This document shows positions 1 through 10,983 of a stretch of 64,000 bases of DNA, one piece after another. The stretch lies in NCBI GenBank assembly GCA_900104855.1, contig FNSS01000001.1, positions 6,262,001 to 6,326,000 of the forward strand, written 5' to 3'. The position numbers and the translations under genes were made by a program. Each line of letters begins with the position of its first letter. Position 1 is the first letter of the stretch. Under the pieces are notes generated by a model. The model was given only the letters and a program-made list of their open reading frames with translations, was not told the DNA's origin and made no database searches. The DNA comes from Rhizobiales bacterium GAS188 (GTDB lineage: Bacteria; Pseudomonadota; Alphaproteobacteria; Rhizobiales; Beijerinckiaceae).

Positions 1-41
1 TTCGCCTCCGTCAAGGCAGGCAGAATGAACTTGACCTTCAT
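1..41 (-). CDS. Radical SAM / B12-binding protein, 5' end only
   Basis: Only the first 13 codons lie in the window, reading leftwards from an ATG at 41. The peptide MKVKFILPALTEA is the characteristic N-terminus I associate with B12-binding-domain radical SAM proteins of Rhizobiales. This rests on recognition of 13 residues only; no cobalamin or CxxxCxxC motif is visible because the gene runs off the edge. No strong ribosome binding site is seen; GGTGAAG precedes the start. Confidence 0.4.
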   Translation of the reverse strand, partial: MKVKFILPALTEA

Positions 42-324
42 CTTCACCTAAGCTCCGGATTGCCCGCATCGAGATTGCGGTCATGCGCCGGCGCTTTGCA
101 GAAGGCTTGCTCGAGATGACCAGGAATTCAGGATTCTAGCGCAGATTCTGTGCAGGCCGGGGCCGAGGGGAATGCAGATCAGCGGCGCGCGCCGGGCCCA
201 GGACCGCGCCAGCCTGCGAGCACCTCACCCCGCCTCCGCGGCCGGCGTTGCGCGCCGACGATCGCGGCTCTCGTCCTGTCGTCGCATCATCCTTTTCGGA
301 AAAGGGAGCTCCGGCTTCTGACGT
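42..324. other. Intergenic region
   Basis: No convincing gene. It lies between the 3' end of the sulfurtransferase gene and the 5' end of the leftmost gene, both on the minus strand, so it should carry the promoter of the latter. Two GATTC (GANTC-type, CcrM methylation) sites lie close together near 132 and 144; nothing else stands out. Confidence 0.4.
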
Positions 325-1167
325 TCAGGCCGGCCCTGTCGCGATCGGGCTGCCTGCGGTCGAGGCCCATTCGGTCCATGATCCGTCATAGAGCGCCTCG
401 GCGGGGCGCCCGAGCTCGTCGAGGGCGAGCGAGATGATGGCCGCCGTCACGCCCGAGCCGCAACTGGTGATCACCGGCCGATCGCGGTCGAGGCCGGCAT
501 CGTCGAGCAGCTGCGCGAGCTCGCTTGGGGATTTCAGCCTTCCCTTGTCGAGAAGCGTAGACGAGGGGGCATTCATAGCGCCCGGCATGTGCCCGCTGCG
601 CAGCCCGGGGCGGATTTCGGGCGCTGCGCCCGTGAAGCGCTCGGCCGAGCGGGCATCGATCACCTGCGCCTTGCCGGTCTCGAGCGCCTCGCTCACCCGC
701 GCCCGATCGGCCACTGCAGCGGCATTGAAATGCGTCGTGAAACTCGCCTTGGACCGCTTGACGAGCCCTGCCTCGGTCGGCCGGCCCTCGCTCAACCATT
801 TCGGCAGGCCGCCATCGAGGATGCGCACATCGCGAGCGCCGAAAACGCGCAGCATCCACCAGACGCGCGGCGCCGAGCCGAGGCCGGCCCCGTCATAGAC
901 GACGAGGGTCATCCGGTCGCCGATGCCGAGCTCGCCCATCTGGCGCGCGAATTGTTCGGGCGTGGGAATCATATGGGGCAAGGGAGAGGAGTGGTCGCTG
1001 ATCTCCTCGATGTCGAAATGCACTGCGCCCGGGATATGGGCCGTGAGATATTCGGCCTTTCCGTCGCGGTTCAGCGCCGGCAGATACCAGGAGCCGTCGA
1101 TCACGGCGAGATCGGGCGCCTTGAGGTTCTCCCCAAGCCAGTCCGTGGAAACGAGGTTCTTGGGCAT
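325..1167 (-). CDS. sseA: 3-mercaptopyruvate / thiosulfate sulfurtransferase
   Basis: A 280-residue, two-rhodanese-domain protein. The N-terminal (inactive) domain spans about residues 8-140 and the catalytic domain 155-278. The active-site loop is CGSGVTA with the nucleophilic Cys236; the CGSGVT form is typical of 3-mercaptopyruvate sulfurtransferases rather than thiosulfate-preferring enzymes (CRxGxR type). It would transfer sulfur from 3-mercaptopyruvate to thiols or cyanide in the cytoplasm. The start at 1167 is chosen because GGAG lies 5 bases upstream and the family N-terminus (VSTDWL) follows; the reading frame is open far upstream but that stretch is antisense to other genes. Monocistronic, divergent from the MFS gene. 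Confidence 0.92.
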   Translation of the reverse strand: MPKNLVSTDWLGENLKAPDLAVIDGSWYLPALNRDGKAEYLTAHIPGAVHFDIEEISDHSSPLPHMIPTPEQFARQMGELGIGDRMTLVVYDGAGLGSAPRVWWMLRVFGARDVRILDGGLPKWLSEGRPTEAGLVKRSKASFTTHFNAAAVADRARVSEALETGKAQVIDARSAERFTGAAPEIRPGLRSGHMPGAMNAPSSTLLDKGRLKSPSELAQLLDDAGLDRDRPVITSCGSGVTAAIISLALDELGRPAEALYDGSWTEWASTAGSPIATGPA

Positions 1168-1425
1168 CGCAATCTCCGATCTGTCGCGACCACATGCAGG
1201 AAGCCGCCTCGGCGGTTGGCACGACAGCGACTTGGCACGATATCGTGACGTGGCAGGTCCTGTCCAAGGACTGAGACCGCAAAGATCACCCTTCAGGCGC
1301 CCGAAGACTGGATGCCTGCCATGAGCGCCGATCCTTGACGCTTGCGCGCTTTTCACATCGTGTGCGCTCCGCTCTGGCGGAGTTCGCGCCAGTCCCCTGG
1401 GATGGAACGGCGAGGCGGAAGCGAA

Positions 1426-2628
1426 ATGGCGGCTGTGACGGAGGCGGGGGACCGTCTGGCAAGGTTCAACGCTTGGGTGCTGGCCGCGGCCGCGGCGCTC
1501 GCCGGCGCCAATGCCAGCGTGGTCGTCGCGACGAGCGGGCTCGTCGGGCGCGTGCTGACGGGCGAGATGAAGCTCGCCACCATTCCGGTGCTCACTTTCG
1601 TCATCGGCACTGCCGTCTCGGCCTTCCCGGCTGCCTTCTCGATGCGCCGCTTCGGGCGCCGCAACGGCTTTGCGGGCGGGGCGCTGTTCGGTGTTCTGGC
1701 TGGGGTCCTGGGCGCGGTCGCCATCATCCATGGCAGTTTCCTGCTCTTCTGCATCGCGACCTTCAGCTGCGGCGCCTATCAGGCCTTCGTGGTGCAATAC
1801 CGCTTCGCGGCCGCCGATACGGCAACGCCCGCCTACCGCCCCCGTGTCATCGCGCTCGCCTTGGGAGGCGGGCTCGCCGCAGCTTTCGTCGGCCCGCAGC
1901 TCGTGATCCAGACACAGGATATGTGGGCGCCCTATCTTTTCGCCGCGACCTATGTGGCGCAAGCCGCCTTCGCGGCGATCGCCTTCTTTGTGCTGCTGCT
2001 CCTGCGCGCCCCTCCACTGCATGAATGGCCGAGGGGGAAGGGGCGCCCGATCGGCGAGATCCTCTCCGATCGCAGGCTCGTCGCCGCCATGCTGCTCGGC
2101 ATGGTGTCGCAAGGCGTGATGAACCTGGTGATGACCTCGACGCCGCTCGCCATGGTCGGTTGCGGGTTGCCGGTCGCGAGTGCAGCCTATGCGATCCAAT
2201 GGCATATCATCGGCATGTACGCGCCGAGCTTCGTGACGGGGCAGCTCATCGCCCGTTTCGGCATCGCCCGCATCGGCCTTGTCGGCTGCGCCATCTTCGT
2301 CATCTGCGGTTTGGTGGCGCAGGCCGGCATCAGCGTCCTGCATTTCGACATCGCCTTGCTGCTGCTCGGCGTCGGCTGGAACTTCGCCTTCCTGTCCGCG
2401 ACGGCGGCCGTGACCGGCGCGGCGCGGCCCGAGGAGCGTGCCAAGGTGCAAGCGACCAATGATGTCGTGGTGTTCGGCGGCACGGCCTTCGCCGCCTATT
2501 TCTCCGGCGTGCTGCTCGGCCTGTTCGGCTGGGCCGGAATCGCCGCGACCGTGTTCCCGGCGGCTGCATTGGGCGCCATGCTGATCTTGGTCTCGCGCCG
2601 CCACTCGCAACGGCTGGCGACGGCCTGA
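1426..2628 (+). CDS. MFS transporter
   Basis: About 400 residues with twelve predicted membrane helices. The loop between helices 2 and 3 reads MRRFGRRNG, the major facilitator superfamily motif A in shortened form, placing it in the MFS; the substrate cannot be told from sequence. The start at 1426 (MAAVTEAGDR) is preceded by GGCGGAAG; an ATG at 1402 in the same frame is possible. It stands alone: the sulfurtransferase gene is divergent and the pyrophosphatase gene follows after 390 bases. Confidence 0.85.
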   Translation: MAAVTEAGDRLARFNAWVLAAAAALAGANASVVVATSGLVGRVLTGEMKLATIPVLTFVIGTAVSAFPAAFSMRRFGRRNGFAGGALFGVLAGVLGAVAIIHGSFLLFCIATFSCGAYQAFVVQYRFAAADTATPAYRPRVIALALGGGLAAAFVGPQLVIQTQDMWAPYLFAATYVAQAAFAAIAFFVLLLLRAPPLHEWPRGKGRPIGEILSDRRLVAAMLLGMVSQGVMNLVMTSTPLAMVGCGLPVASAAYAIQWHIIGMYAPSFVTGQLIARFGIARIGLVGCAIFVICGLVAQAGISVLHFDIALLLLGVGWNFAFLSATAAVTGAARPEERAKVQATNDVVVFGGTAFAAYFSGVLLGLFGWAGIAATVFPAAALGAMLILVSRRHSQRLATA

Positions 2629-3018
2629 TGGGATCGATGCCGGCAGTTGAGAATCAGCGATCCGCAAAGGCCGGCCACAATGGCCAGGAGCTGCGGCCGG
2701 GCGACATCCGACAGAGCGGGCGCCTGCGTCGGAGGTCGACCGCGAACCCCGATTGAGCCGCGACGGATCATCGAAGAGCCCCTCAAGGCCTTGAATCTGC
2801 GGCGCGATCTCGTGGAAGGAGGGTTCGGTTGCCGCGGAATCGATCCTTCGGCGCGTCTCGCTCAGGGCGAGCCGGCACCGCAGGTTGCGCAGTGGCGCCA
2901 AGTTTGGCAGAAGGGCGGCGCTTCCGGGGCAAATTGCCTCGTCCGCATGCGCGTCCGTGTCGGGCCGGCAAGGCTGGTTCCTGGGCGCCGCATCCCGATT
3001 ACCTCTGGAGAAGAGTTC
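2629..3018 (+). other. Leader region of hppA
   Basis: A 390-base stretch without a supportable gene. The hppA frame is open through most of it, but the encoded residues are Arg/Gly/Pro-rich, have no family similarity, and the membrane protein clearly begins at 3019 behind a good ribosome binding site. The promoter of hppA should be here; no clean -35/-10 pair was found. Confidence 0.4.
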
Positions 3019-5157
<2,139 letters not shown>

Positions 5158-5196
5158 GAGGTCGCGACGCAGCTTTCGTCTCGATCGACTGAAACG

Positions 5197-5228
5197 AAAA
5201 ACCCCGCGAGCGATCGCGGGGTTTTTTC
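5197..5228 (+). terminator. Bidirectional Rho-independent terminator
   Basis: Perfect 8-bp stem CCCCGCGA/TCGCGGGG (5202-5209 with 5214-5221), GCGA tetraloop, A5 on the left and T6 on the right. It can terminate hppA on the plus strand and the convergent bamE-like gene on the minus strand. Confidence 0.93.
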
Positions 5229-5242
5229 TTGATCGGTATCGA

Positions 5243-5280
5243 GGCAGAGCACTTGTCTGGTGGCAGAGCGCTTGTCTGGA
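5243..5280. repeat. 19-bp tandem duplication
   Basis: Two head-to-tail copies of a 19-bp unit, GGCAGAGCRCTTGTCTGGW, with two differences, between the shared terminator and the 3' end of the bamE-like gene. One of many short tandem duplications in this window. Confidence 0.85.
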
Positions 5281-5312
5281 GGCCGAGCCTCCCCCAGCCC
5301 CCCGCAGGGCGC

Positions 5313-5870
5313 TTAAAGCGCGAAGGGGCTCAGCTTGGTCGAGCCGTTGAAGATCTGCCGCAGGAAGCTCTGTTCGGCGCCGCTCGAAGGCGTGGCGCGG
5401 CTGATGAAATCGAAGACCTTGCCGTCCTGCATGCCCCAATTGGCGAGGCGCTCGACCTTGAAGGTCTTGTCGAAATAGATGGCGAAGACCCGCTGGTCGA
5501 TGACCGAAGGCTTCTGGAACATGAAGCGCTGATAGGTGGTCTGCGAGGTATAGTAGAAGGTCTGGTTGCCGACCGTGGACACGTTGGAGGGCTGGCCGAG
5601 CTTCTGCAGCACGTTCTGGACATCGGTCCCGGGCTTGATCTCGTCGAGCACCTTGTCGTCGAAGACATAGCCATGGGTCAGTGTGGTTCCCCCGGCGAAG
5701 ATCGGATTGTTGGATCCGGTGGAAAGGGTGGGCAGGGCAGGCAGCGCATCGCAGGCCGCGAGCGGCGCGCAAGCGAGCGCGGCCAGGAGCAGGCGGGTGC
5801 GCGACCCAGTCTTGCCCGTCTGGGGCAACTGCGACCGGTAAGAGCTTGCTTTCACCTGAACATCTCCCAT
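5313..5870 (-). CDS. bamE: Outer membrane assembly lipoprotein, BamE (SmpA/OmlA) family
   Basis: A 185-residue lipoprotein. The hydrophobic signal segment ends in the lipobox LAAC, with Cys40 as the lipidated residue. The mature part carries the SmpA/OmlA fold with the GTDVQNVLQKLGQP stretch typical of BamE. It would be an accessory lipoprotein of the Bam complex that inserts beta-barrels in the outer membrane. Start: ATG at 5870 preceded by GAGGGCAG; a GTG at 5855 behind GGGAGA would give a signal peptide of more usual length and cannot be excluded. Divergent from the cytochrome bc1 chaperone gene, the usual Rhizobiales arrangement. Confidence 0.88.
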   Translation of the reverse strand: MGDVQVKASSYRSQLPQTGKTGSRTRLLLAALACAPLAACDALPALPTLSTGSNNPIFAGGTTLTHGYVFDDKVLDEIKPGTDVQNVLQKLGQPSNVSTVGNQTFYYTSQTTYQRFMFQKPSVIDQRVFAIYFDKTFKVERLANWGMQDGKVFDFISRATPSSGAEQSFLRQIFNGSTKLSPFAL

Positions 5871-6208
5871 CTGCCCTCGGGCGGCTCCCCTGGATCGATC
5901 GCGGCGGATGCGGCCATCCGCCGCGATCGGTCCAAGAGTGCGAACATCAACTTCGAACGCGAACATCAACTCTACGGACATCGACGGCCGACAGCATCGA
6001 CCGGCGATGTGGACCTCGGACAAGACCCCTCAACATGTCTTGTCCTCGGCAGGCGTGGCGCCCAAATCTAACGGCCAACTCCGATCCGACAAAGGCACTC
6101 CTTTGTCGGGACCTGACCACGAGCGAAGGTTGCGGTAGCTCGCCCTTCATGCGAACGCAAGGCTCGGGGCGGAGCGCACCGGAACTGTCGAAGAGGTTTG
6201 TAGTCAGA
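5871..6208. other. Structured intergenic region between divergent genes
   Basis: 338 bases with no supportable coding frame. It holds an imperfect 19-bp tandem duplication around 5939-5976 (units containing GCGAACATCAACT) and the two strong hairpins annotated at 6018-6109. Promoters for bamE and the bc1 chaperone must lie here. Confidence 0.5.
6018..6109. other. Two consecutive perfect hairpins
   Basis: First hairpin: 9-bp arms GGACAAGAC (6018-6026) and GTCTTGTCC (6037-6045), 10-base loop. Second: 10-bp arms CCGACAAAGG (6086-6095) and CCTTTGTCGG (6100-6109), 4-base loop. Neither is followed by a T run on either strand, so ordinary intrinsic terminators are unlikely. They could be 5'-UTR structure or part of a small RNA; function is unknown. 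Confidence 0.6.
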
Positions 6209-6778
6209 ATGTGGCCATTTGTGAGACGCAACCGTCTCGCTCCCGTCGAAAGACTCCACGATTCCATCGCGGCGCTGGCGCGTGACCGAGATTTATTCAC
6301 AAAATTCGGTGTTGCGGACACCTTCGAGGGGCGTTTCGAGTTGCTGGCCTTGCATCTGGCCCTGGTCTTGCGCCGTCTCGCGGACCTGCCGGCGCCGGCC
6401 GCCGATATGGCGCAGGACCTCACGGACCTTGCCTTTCGCCGCCTGGATCAGGGGCTGCGCGAGATCGGAATCGGCGATATGGGCGTGCCGAAGCGCATGA
6501 AGGGCCTCGCCAAGCATTTTTACGGCAGGGCCGCCGCCTATCACGCTGCGCTCGCCTCCGGCGACGCGGGGAAGCTCGTCGAGGCCCTGCGGCGCAATGT
6601 GTTCGACGGCGGTGCGGGGGATGCCGAGGGGCTCGCGACGCGCGTCGCCGCGGTTGAGCGCCGTCTCTCCGGTCTCGACCTCGAGAACTTGCTGACCGGT
6701 CTCGACCTCAAGAACTTGCTGACGCCTGGCCTTTCAGGCCCCGAAGCGGGTGGAACGGCCGCCGGAGGGCCAAGATGA
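6209..6778 (+). CDS. Ubiquinol-cytochrome c chaperone (CBP3) family protein
   Basis: 189 residues. The segment from about residue 12 to 145 matches the ubiquinol-cytochrome c chaperone domain (PF03981), related to mitochondrial CBP3, which assists assembly of cytochrome bc1; in bacteria the role is inferred. Hallmarks visible are the DLTDLAFRRLDQGLREIGIGD stretch and the MKGLAKHFYGRAAAYHAAL helix. The C-terminal tail contains a duplicated 9-residue unit (SGLDLENLL / TGLDLKNLL). The ATG at 6209 has only a weak, distant AGAGG. The gene overlaps the next by ATGA, so the two are translationally coupled. Confidence 0.85.
   Translation: MWPFVRRNRLAPVERLHDSIAALARDRDLFTKFGVADTFEGRFELLALHLALVLRRLADLPAPAADMAQDLTDLAFRRLDQGLREIGIGDMGVPKRMKGLAKHFYGRAAAYHAALASGDAGKLVEALRRNVFDGGAGDAEGLATRVAAVERRLSGLDLENLLTGLDLKNLLTPGLSGPEAGGTAAGGPR
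6669..6722 (+). repeat. 27-bp tandem duplication inside the bc1 chaperone gene
   Basis: Two adjacent 27-bp units (6669-6695, 6696-6722) differing at one base, G to A, which changes Glu to Lys. In frame, adding nine residues to the C-terminal tail. High identity indicates a recent event. Confidence 0.93.
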
Positions 6779-7335
6779 CGCGCGATCATCGTCTTTTCAG
6801 CCGCCCGATCTCGGTCGCCGACCTGCCGGCCCGCGGCCGCGGCGTCACGGTCGAGGCGAGCCCCGAGGAACGTGCCCGGATAGCGCGGGAATTCGGTCTC
6901 GTGGCGATCGATGCCTTGTCGGGCGCCTATCATGTCACGCCGACCGCGCGTGGAGCGCGCCTCAAAGGTAAAGTGGCGGCCCGCATCCGCCAGACCTGCG
7001 TCGTCAGCCTCGAGCCCTTCGACAGCGAGTTCGACGAGGAGGTCGATCTCGCCTTCGCGGCGGCGCTCGAGCCGGGGGAGGGGGGCGTCATGCAGGGCGA
7101 CACGCTCAGCATCTCGCCCGACGAGGAGGATCCGCCCGAGCCGCTCGAAGGCGGCATGATCGATCTCGGCTCCGTCACGCTCGAATTCCTGGCACTCGGG
7201 CTCGACCCTTATCCGCGCAAGCCTGGGGTCGAACTCTCCGTCGAATTCTCCCCTGACCGCGTCGAGGAGGAGAAGGCGCCATCGCCATTCGCGGTGCTCG
7301 CAGGCCTGGGGCGAAAGCCGGCCGCCAAGCCGTAA
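6775..7335 (+). CDS. DUF177 (YceD) family protein
   Basis: 186 residues of the DUF177/YceD family, small acidic cytoplasmic proteins usually found beside rpmF-plsX and linked to rRNA processing and lipid genes; biochemical role not settled. The conserved core is the [14 protein letters not shown] segment around residues 75-88 followed by an acidic stretch. The start overlaps the upstream stop (ATGA), with GGAGG about 9 bases ahead. In this genome rpmF is not between it and plsX. Confidence 0.9.
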   Translation: MTRDHRLFSRPISVADLPARGRGVTVEASPEERARIAREFGLVAIDALSGAYHVTPTARGARLKGKVAARIRQTCVVSLEPFDSEFDEEVDLAFAAALEPGEGGVMQGDTLSISPDEEDPPEPLEGGMIDLGSVTLEFLALGLDPYPRKPGVELSVEFSPDRVEEEKAPSPFAVLAGLGRKPAAKP

Positions 7336-7465
7336 GAACCGTCGAGACCGGCCAAATCTTCCATGTCCTTTTGATCCCGGACACGCCATTGCGCGCTTGA
7401 CGCAAAACGCTATTGTCGCGCGGCGCGACGCCCGGGCTGCGCGCTTGCTGGAAACCAGGGGACCC

Positions 7466-8605
7466 ATGCCGCAGACCGTCCGCATCGCGCTCGACCTGAT
7501 GGGAGGTGACCTCGGACCCGAGATGGTGGTGCCGGGAGCCTCCATCGCGCGTGAGCGGCGCCCCGATATCCGCTACGTGCTCTATGGGCGCGAGAGCGAG
7601 GTCATGCCGCTTCTCGACCGTTATCCGAGCGTGAGGGATTTCTCGACCTTCCACCACACCGATGTCGCCGTCAAAATGGACGACAAGCCGAGCCAAGCGC
7701 TCCGCGCCGGCCGTTGGAAATCCTCGATGTGGCTCGCCATCGAGGCCGTGAAGAAGCGGGAGGCCGATGTCGCCGTCTCGGCCGGCAATACCGGCGCGCT
7801 GATGGCGATGGCGACCTTCTGCCTGCGTCCCATGGAGGGTGTCGAGCGCCCGGCGATCGCGGCCATCTGGCCGAATGCGCGCGGCGAGAGCATCGTTCTC
7901 GATGTCGGCGCCACCATCGGCGCTGATGCCAAGCACCTCACGGATCTCGCCGTGATGGGCGCCGCCATGGCGCGTATCGTCTTCGATGTCGACAAGCCGC
8001 TGGTCGGGCTCCTCAATGTCGGGGTCGAGGAGATCAAGGGGCTCGAGCCCATTCGCCAGGCCGGGCGCATGCTGCGCGATGCGAGCCTTGCCGATCTCGA
8101 TTATGTCGGCTTCGTCGAGGGCGACGATGTCGGTCTCGGTTCCGTCGACGTGGTGGTGACCGAGGGCTTCTCCGGCAATATCGCGCTCAAGACCGCGGAG
8201 GGCACGGCCAAGCAGATCGCATCCTATCTGCGCAACGCCATGAACCGCACGCTGATGGCGCGCATCGGCTATCTGTTCGCACGCCACGCCTTCGGGGCGC
8301 TGCGCGACAAGATGGATCCGCGCAAGGTCAATGGCGGCGTTTTCCTCGGGCTGAACGGGGTCGTGATCAAGAGTCACGGGGGCACTGACGGGCTGGGCTT
8401 TGCGAGCGCCGTCGAACTCGCCTATGACATGGCGCGTTACAATCTGCTCGACGTCATTCAGGCGAGCCTGAACTCGCCTGAACTGGTCGCCGCGCGAACG
8501 GCTCCCGAAGCTGCCGGTCCGCGCCGCACCAAACCTGCTTCTGACAAACCTGCTTCTGACAAGCCTGCTTCCGACAAGCTGCCTGCTGAGGACAAGACTG
8601 CGTGA
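7466..8605 (+). CDS. plsX: Phosphate acyltransferase PlsX
   Basis: 379 residues. Converts acyl-ACP and phosphate to acyl-phosphate, the first step of the PlsX/PlsY route to phosphatidic acid; peripheral membrane enzyme. N-terminal [12 protein letters not shown] and [12 protein letters not shown] are family motifs. The start at 7466 follows AGGGGA and begins at the conserved [11 protein letters not shown]; an in-frame start 69 bases upstream adds residues with no family match. The C-terminus has a low-complexity tail of SDKPA repeats encoded by 15-bp tandem units. GTGA overlap with fabH. Confidence 0.96.
   Translation: MPQTVRIALDLMGGDLGPEMVVPGASIARERRPDIRYVLYGRESEVMPLLDRYPSVRDFSTFHHTDVAVKMDDKPSQALRAGRWKSSMWLAIEAVKKREADVAVSAGNTGALMAMATFCLRPMEGVERPAIAAIWPNARGESIVLDVGATIGADAKHLTDLAVMGAAMARIVFDVDKPLVGLLNVGVEEIKGLEPIRQAGRMLRDASLADLDYVGFVEGDDVGLGSVDVVVTEGFSGNIALKTAEGTAKQIASYLRNAMNRTLMARIGYLFARHAFGALRDKMDPRKVNGGVFLGLNGVVIKSHGGTDGLGFASAVELAYDMARYNLLDVIQASLNSPELVAARTAPEAAGPRRTKPASDKPASDKPASDKLPAEDKTA
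8531..8575 (+). repeat. 15-bp repeat, three copies, in plsX 3' end
   Basis: Three head-to-tail copies of AARCCTGCTTCYGAC, encoding KPASD repeats in the PlsX C-terminal tail. The first two copies are identical, the third has two silent changes. Confidence 0.92.
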
Positions 8606-9579
8606 ATATATCGAGATCGGTGGTCGTGGGCATCGGCGCGTCCCTACCGCGCCGCACCCTGACCAATGAAGAGCTGTCGAGGATGGTCGATACGTCGGAC
8701 GAATGGATCGTCCAGCGCACCGGCATCAGGGAACGCCATATCGCAGCCGATGACGAGACGACGGCGACGCTCGGCCTTGCGGCCGCGAAAGCGGCGCTCG
8801 CCGACGCCAAGCTCGAACCCGCCGATATCGATCTCATCATTCTGGCGACCTCGACGCCGGACCATACCTTTCCCTCGACCGCGACTGAGATCCAGGCCGC
8901 GCTCGGCATCACCCATGGAGCGGCCTTCGACCTGCAGGCGGTATGCTCGGGCTTCATCTTCGCCATCGCGACCGCCGACAAGTTCCTGACGTCCGGATCG
9001 CATCGGCGGGCCCTGGTGATCGGCTCGGAAACCTTTTCGCGCATCCTCGATTGGACGGATCGCGGCACTTGCGTGCTGTTCGGCGACGGAGCCGGAGCTG
9101 TGGTGCTCGAGGCGCGCGAAAATCTCGGCGTCGTCGCCGAGCGCGGCGTGATCACCACGCATCTGCGCTCCGACGGGCGCCATAAGAGCAAGCTCTACGT
9201 GGATGGCGGGCCGTCTACGACCAAGACGGTCGGACATCTGCGCATGGAGGGCAAGGAAGTGTTCCGCCACGCGGTCGGCATGATCACCGATGTGATCAAG
9301 GATGCCTTCGCTGCGGCCCATATCTCTGCCGCCGATATCGACTGGTTCGTGCCGCATCAGGCCAATCGCCGCATCATCGATGCGAGCGCCGACAAGCTCG
9401 GCATCTCGCGCGACAAGGTGATCGTGACGGTGCAGCAGCACGGCAACACTTCGGCCGCCTCCATTCCGCTGGCGCTGGATGTGGCGGTGCGCGACGGGCG
9501 CATCAAGCCCGGCCATCTGGTGCTGCTCGAAGCCATGGGGGGCGGATTCACCTGGGGCTCCGCCTTGATACGCTGGTGA
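8602..9579 (+). CDS. fabH: 3-oxoacyl-ACP synthase III (KAS III)
   Basis: 325 residues. Condenses acetyl-CoA with malonyl-ACP to start fatty acid synthesis. The complete triad is visible: Cys115 in AVCSGF, His252 in PHQANRRI and Asn282 in HGNTSAA, equivalent to Cys112/His244/Asn274 of E. coli. GTG start overlapping the plsX stop codon, implying translational coupling. Sits between plsX and ihfA as in most alphaproteobacteria. Confidence 0.97.
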   Translation: MNISRSVVVGIGASLPRRTLTNEELSRMVDTSDEWIVQRTGIRERHIAADDETTATLGLAAAKAALADAKLEPADIDLIILATSTPDHTFPSTATEIQAALGITHGAAFDLQAVCSGFIFAIATADKFLTSGSHRRALVIGSETFSRILDWTDRGTCVLFGDGAGAVVLEARENLGVVAERGVITTHLRSDGRHKSKLYVDGGPSTTKTVGHLRMEGKEVFRHAVGMITDVIKDAFAAAHISAADIDWFVPHQANRRIIDASADKLGISRDKVIVTVQQHGNTSAASIPLALDVAVRDGRIKPGHLVLLEAMGGGFTWGSALIRW

Positions 9580-9797
9580 TAAGCTTGGTGATCCTTGCCG
9601 CCTTGCGAGAAGCTGGGGTAGCCTGAACACCGAGAGCGAATCCGGTTGCGTCGGCGGAGGCAAAATATCTAGTATCGGAATTTACGGGTCGGCCATGATT
9701 GCATGGTCGGTTCGGCGCCACGCAAATCGGGTGGAAGCGTGGGGCAGGCCACTGGCAGCTGGTTGTGCGGCCTGCCGTGACGAACGAGGAACTAGCC

Positions 9798-10106
9798 ATG
9801 AGCGACACCTGCACGAGGGCAGACCTCACTGAGGCGGTCTACCGCAAGCTTGGTCTGTCGCGGACGGAGTGCGCTTCGATCGTCGAGTTCGTTCTCAAGG
9901 AGATGTCGGACCGCATCGCCAAGGGCGAGAAGGTCAAGCTGTCCTCGTTCGGTTCCTTCCTGGTGCGCTCCAAGGGGCGCCGGATCGGGCGCAACCCGAA
10001 GACCGGCGTCGAGGTGCCGATCGAGCCGCGTCGCGTCCTCGTGTTCAAGCCCTCGAACATTCTCAGGGCACGTATCAACCGCCATATCGACGGCAAGGCC
10101 GATTGA
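9798..10106 (+). CDS. ihfA: Integration host factor alpha subunit
   Basis: 102 residues, HU/IHF fold. Signature GRNPKTG with the beta-arm, then [11 protein letters not shown] near the C-terminus. It bends DNA as a heterodimer with IhfB. The start at 9798 has AGGA 8 bases upstream; the longer open frame upstream is leader. The 218-base leader between fabH and ihfA contains a short dyad CCATG-N4-CATGG near 9693-9705 that may be an operator but is weak. Confidence 0.96.
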   Translation: MSDTCTRADLTEAVYRKLGLSRTECASIVEFVLKEMSDRIAKGEKVKLSSFGSFLVRSKGRRIGRNPKTGVEVPIEPRRVLVFKPSNILRARINRHIDGKAD

Positions 10107-10237
10107 ACGGTCGCGTTCCGACCGAGCTCGCCCCTCGCCGGCCAAGAAGCGTTGTAGCGGCGTTGAAGAGGTGTTGAACCTGTCGCTTGCGTCCGGCGGG
10201 TCGGAACCCGCAGCGATCGATCCTTAAGGAGGTCGGG

Positions 10238-10939
10238 ATGGACAAGGCCACCGGTGCCTACCGTACCATCAGCGAGGTCGCCGAGGAGCTCGACATTCCT
10301 CAGCATGTGCTCCGCTTCTGGGAGACTCGCTTTCCGCAGATCAAGCCGATGAAGCGCTCCGGCGGGCGACGCTATTATCGCCCGGCGGACGTGCTGCTGT
10401 TGCGGGGGATCCGCAGGCTGCTCTATGGCGAGGGCTACACGATCAAGGGCGTGCAGCGCATCCTGATGGCGCAAGGCGTCGGCATCGTGCAGCAGGCCGG
10501 AGGAGCATCGGGCGAAGAGCTCGTCGCTTCCGCCGATATCGCCGAAGCGGAAGATTTCTCAGGTGCCGTGCCGCAGGGCGACGGGGATCACGCCGACGAG
10601 GCCGTTGCCAGACAAAGCGAGGCCGATGAAGACGCGCCATTCGAGGAGCCGGCGACGCTTGGTCAGGGGACACTTGGTCAGGGGACACTTGGTCAGGGAA
10701 CACTTGGCCAGGGAACACTTGGCCGGGGAACACTTGGTCAAGCGACATTTGGGCAGGTGCCGCCGGCCGAAGGCGCTACAGTCTCTGCGCGCGGCGCGCC
10801 GGCCCATCCGATTGCGCCCCTTTCGTCGTTGCATCGGCAGCTCTTGCAAGGCGTGCTGGCGGAGCTCGTCGAATGCGCACGTCATCTGGAGGTCGTGCGC
10901 GAGGCAACCCCCGATCAGGGTGCCTCGTCGGGGGGCTGA
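10238..10939 (+). CDS. MerR-family transcriptional regulator with repeat-expanded tail
   Basis: 233 residues. Residues 9-75 form a MerR winged helix ([19 protein letters not shown] followed by [15 protein letters not shown]), the type that follows ihfA in Rhizobiales. The rest is low-complexity and contains seven consecutive 5-residue units of the type TLGQG at about residues 140-174. No metal-binding Cys pattern is present, so the ligand is unknown. An ideal AAGGAGG lies 6 bases before the ATG. Convergent with the LysR gene. Confidence 0.9.
   Translation: MDKATGAYRTISEVAEELDIPQHVLRFWETRFPQIKPMKRSGGRRYYRPADVLLLRGIRRLLYGEGYTIKGVQRILMAQGVGIVQQAGGASGEELVASADIAEAEDFSGAVPQGDGDHADEAVARQSEADEDAPFEEPATLGQGTLGQGTLGQGTLGQGTLGRGTLGQATFGQVPPAEGATVSARGAPAHPIAPLSSLHRQLLQGVLAELVECARHLEVVREATPDQGASSGG
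10655..10759 (+). repeat. 15-bp minisatellite, seven copies, in the MerR gene
   Basis: Seven head-to-tail 15-bp units of consensus ACACTTGGTCAGGGA, in frame, encoding TLGQG x4, [15 protein letters not shown]. The central units are nearly identical and the ends are degenerate, the pattern expected of slippage expansion. Copy number is likely to vary between strains. Confidence 0.96.
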
Positions 10940-10983
10940 GGCGATCGCCTTGGGCCGATCGGCTAGCGTGGTGAATTCGAAGT

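Noticed and set aside
5939-5976. Possible LexA box (repeated GAAC)
   Set aside because: GAAC copies are separated by 9, 2 or 15 bases, not 7.
10655-10759. CRISPR-like regular repeat
   Set aside because: 15-bp head-to-tail units with no spacers, in frame inside a MerR gene.
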